A DNA stretch of 31,582 nucleotides, taken from the IMG/VR virus record IMGVR_UViG_3300045974_000197, positions 1 through 31,582 of that record; one strand, written 5' to 3'. The translations under genes were made by a program, and so were the position numbers. A model generated the notes under the pieces. It was not told where the DNA came from. It saw nothing but the letters and a program-made list of their open reading frames with translations, and did not search any database. This stretch comes from a virus. Shown piece by piece: positions 30,441 to 31,582 of this stretch (its first letter is position 1; the number at the start of each line of letters is the position of its first letter).

Positions 30441-30875
30441 TTACGAAAGGGTTACGCCTGCATTGCGATACAGGGCATTGAAGACAAGGGATGCGCATGT
30501 GCTTTGCTCACCATCCACATCAAAGTCATAAGAAATACCTTTGGGCTGCAAATCCGCCACAACACCGGATAACGTGGGGTCCGCCATCAGCCGGGAATAC
30601 ACCGATTCCAGCAAGGCATCTACCGCCATATCAGCCGGGGTACTGGCGCCAGACCTGGCATAGCACTCCACTGATATGGTGGTAATCCAGCTAACCGGCA
30701 TGCCAGCTATCAGATACTGCTGAACCTCGCTTTGCACCGGGCGCACAGCAATGGCCAAGTCAACCGACTGCGCAACAGGCCGCAGGCGCACGCGATCAAT
30801 ATGGCTGCACACTGCGGGCGCGCTGTTGAGCGCACTCACAATGGCCGTTATGGTCGTATTGATGCGCGTGGTCAT
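30441..30875 (-). CDS. Tail terminator / minor tail protein U-like
   Basis: A 144-aa protein. TITAIVSALNSAPAVCSHID, VQQYLIAGMPVSWITTISVE, DALLESVYSRLMADPTLSGV and CASLVFNALYRN follow the order expected of lambda gpU-like tail terminators, which cap the tail tube. It sits between the head-tail joining protein and the tail tube. It overlaps the upstream stop by 4 bp. Confidence 0.8.
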   Translation of the reverse strand: MTTRINTTITAIVSALNSAPAVCSHIDRVRLRPVAQSVDLAIAVRPVQSEVQQYLIAGMPVSWITTISVECYARSGASTPADMAVDALLESVYSRLMADPTLSGVVADLQPKGISYDFDVDGEQSTCASLVFNALYRNAGVTLS

Positions 30876-31156
30876 GCGACCTCCAACAGCAGGCGGCTGA
30901 TGCCCGTACCGTCCGGCTCATGTGCCGCCACCACATAGGTGGCAGCACCCACCACCGCCGTGGCGCCCACCGGGTTGGTGGGCACGCTGGCAGTAGCAAG
31001 CACAAGGGATGGCTGCGTGCTGGACATGCCGGTCAGCCCTGCATTGCCAAAGGCATAGCCGTTGTCGAAGATGGCAAGCACATCTACCCCGGCCAGCGTT
31101 GCGGCTTGCGCAAAGTCGGCAGGTAGGAAAAATGCGCTTAGGTCTTCGGCAAACAT
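30872..31156 (-). CDS. Head-tail joining protein (FII-like)
   Basis: A 94-aa protein. MFAEDLSAFFLPADFAQAAT with VDVLAIFDNGYAFGNAGLTG, then ATYVVAAHEPDGTGISRLLLE, matches the head-tail connector class placed after the capsid genes in lambda-like phages. It abuts the upstream gene and is coupled to the tail terminator. Joining head and tail is inferred from family and place. Confidence 0.8.
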   Translation of the reverse strand: MFAEDLSAFFLPADFAQAATLAGVDVLAIFDNGYAFGNAGLTGMSSTQPSLVLATASVPTNPVGATAVVGAATYVVAAHEPDGTGISRLLLEVA

Positions 31157-31159
31157 GGC

Positions 31160-31438
31160 TTACTCGGCTGCGGGCAAAAGATTGGCTTGCGTTTCAAGCG
31201 CCGCTTGCGCGGCAGCGGCTTCGGCCTGGGATTGCGCCTCGGCTTCGACTGCAGCCTTGGTAGCGGCATCCGCATCGTCCTGCGCCTTGGATGCGCGGGG
31301 TTTGCGGGCCTCTACCGTAGCGGCGCCACTGGCCACAAGCTGGGCAATTTGTGCATCGTCATTGACGGTGAACGCATCGCCCTCGGCAACAGCCTTGCCA
31401 TCGTGTTCGATGGGGTGGAGTGCGGTTAGCTTTGCCAT
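31160..31438 (-). CDS. Small head-region protein (DUF7210-like)
   Basis: A 92-aa protein. MAKLTALHPIEHDGKAVAEG, DAFTVNDDAQIAQLVASGAA is the pattern of a small phage family between major capsid and joining genes, at the place of lambda FI. The C-terminal half is an Ala/Gln/Glu-rich helix (AEAQSQAEAAAAQAALE). Possible role in capsid or connector assembly. It is 5 bp from the capsid stop. Confidence 0.65.
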   Translation of the reverse strand: MAKLTALHPIEHDGKAVAEGDAFTVNDDAQIAQLVASGAATVEARKPRASKAQDDADAATKAAVEAEAQSQAEAAAAQAALETQANLLPAAE

Positions 31439-31443
31439 GGGGT

Positions 31444-31582
31444 TTAAGCCACCGCGCCGGTAATGAGGTAGCCAGCGCTTGCGGATGCCAACACAGGCGC
31501 CTCGGCACGGGTTACCGGGAAAACCCAGCTCTTGGTGTTGCGGTCGTAATAGGCCTCCTCGGCCAATGGGTAGCCCTGCAGC
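31444..31582 (-). CDS. C-terminal end of probable major capsid protein (partial)
   Basis: 45 residues are visible, cut by the window edge: LQGYPLAEEAYYDRNTKS, then WVFPVTRAEAPVLASASAGY and ITGAVA before the TAA at 31444. Gene order (capsid, FI-like, FII-like, terminator, tube) makes the lambda E-type capsid the likeliest call. The fragment is too short to prove the family. Confidence 0.5.
   Translation of the reverse strand, partial: LQGYPLAEEAYYDRNTKSWVFPVTRAEAPVLASASAGYLITGAVA

Overview
The window is most of the genome of a temperate, lambda-like siphophage (or its prophage), read from raw sequence. Protein flavour (DUF4102-type integrase, DUF2303 protein, small phage families I associate with Burkholderiales) and high GC suggest a betaproteobacterial host. 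This is inference; no host gene is visible.

Layout. (1) 1-370: non-coding, with three TTATNCACA DnaA boxes, inverted repeats and a strong rightward promoter. (2) 371-4425 (+): a 1056-aa polyvalent-type protein, an intrinsic terminator, a small CxxC protein and an Aca2-like HTH protein. (3) 4426-4721: no convincing gene; a dispersed CCCGCAAGACCTTG repeat and an AT-rich hairpin. (4) 4722-7045 (-): replication operon, Cro-like repressor first, then two small DNA-binding-type proteins, a 111-aa protein, an O-like initiator containing 15-bp iterons, and a 65-aa protein. (5) 7046-8298: immunity switch, with a repressor lacking a protease domain, a single-pass membrane protein, and operators of consensus TACCAWWMGGTG at both the Cro promoter and the rightward early promoter. 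(6) 8299-14240 (+): a tightly overlapped early operon of small genes, including a DUF2303 protein, a C5 cytosine methyltransferase interrupted at a 12-G tract, an overlapping second gene in another frame, and an excisionase-like protein at its end. (7) 14181-15371 (-): integrase; 15372-15660 looks like the attP region. (8) 15662-31582 (-): the late operon, transcribed leftwards: major capsid C-terminus, head-tail joining, tail terminator, tail tube, tail assembly chaperone with a -1 frameshift, tape measure, fibres, SGNH lipoprotein, lysis genes and an intrinsic terminator.

How it works together. The repressor should hold down both the leftward replication operon and the rightward early operon through the shared operators. 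Integrase and the excisionase-like protein, encoded tail to tail, would set integration versus excision. The late operon builds the particle and lyses the cell.

The most unusual locus is 12246-13173. A G12 tract splits the methyltransferase, and a second conserved-looking phage protein is encoded over about 650 bp in another frame. Tract lengths of 11, 12 or 13 G would give respectively a full methyltransferase, a truncated peptide, or a chimera of both.
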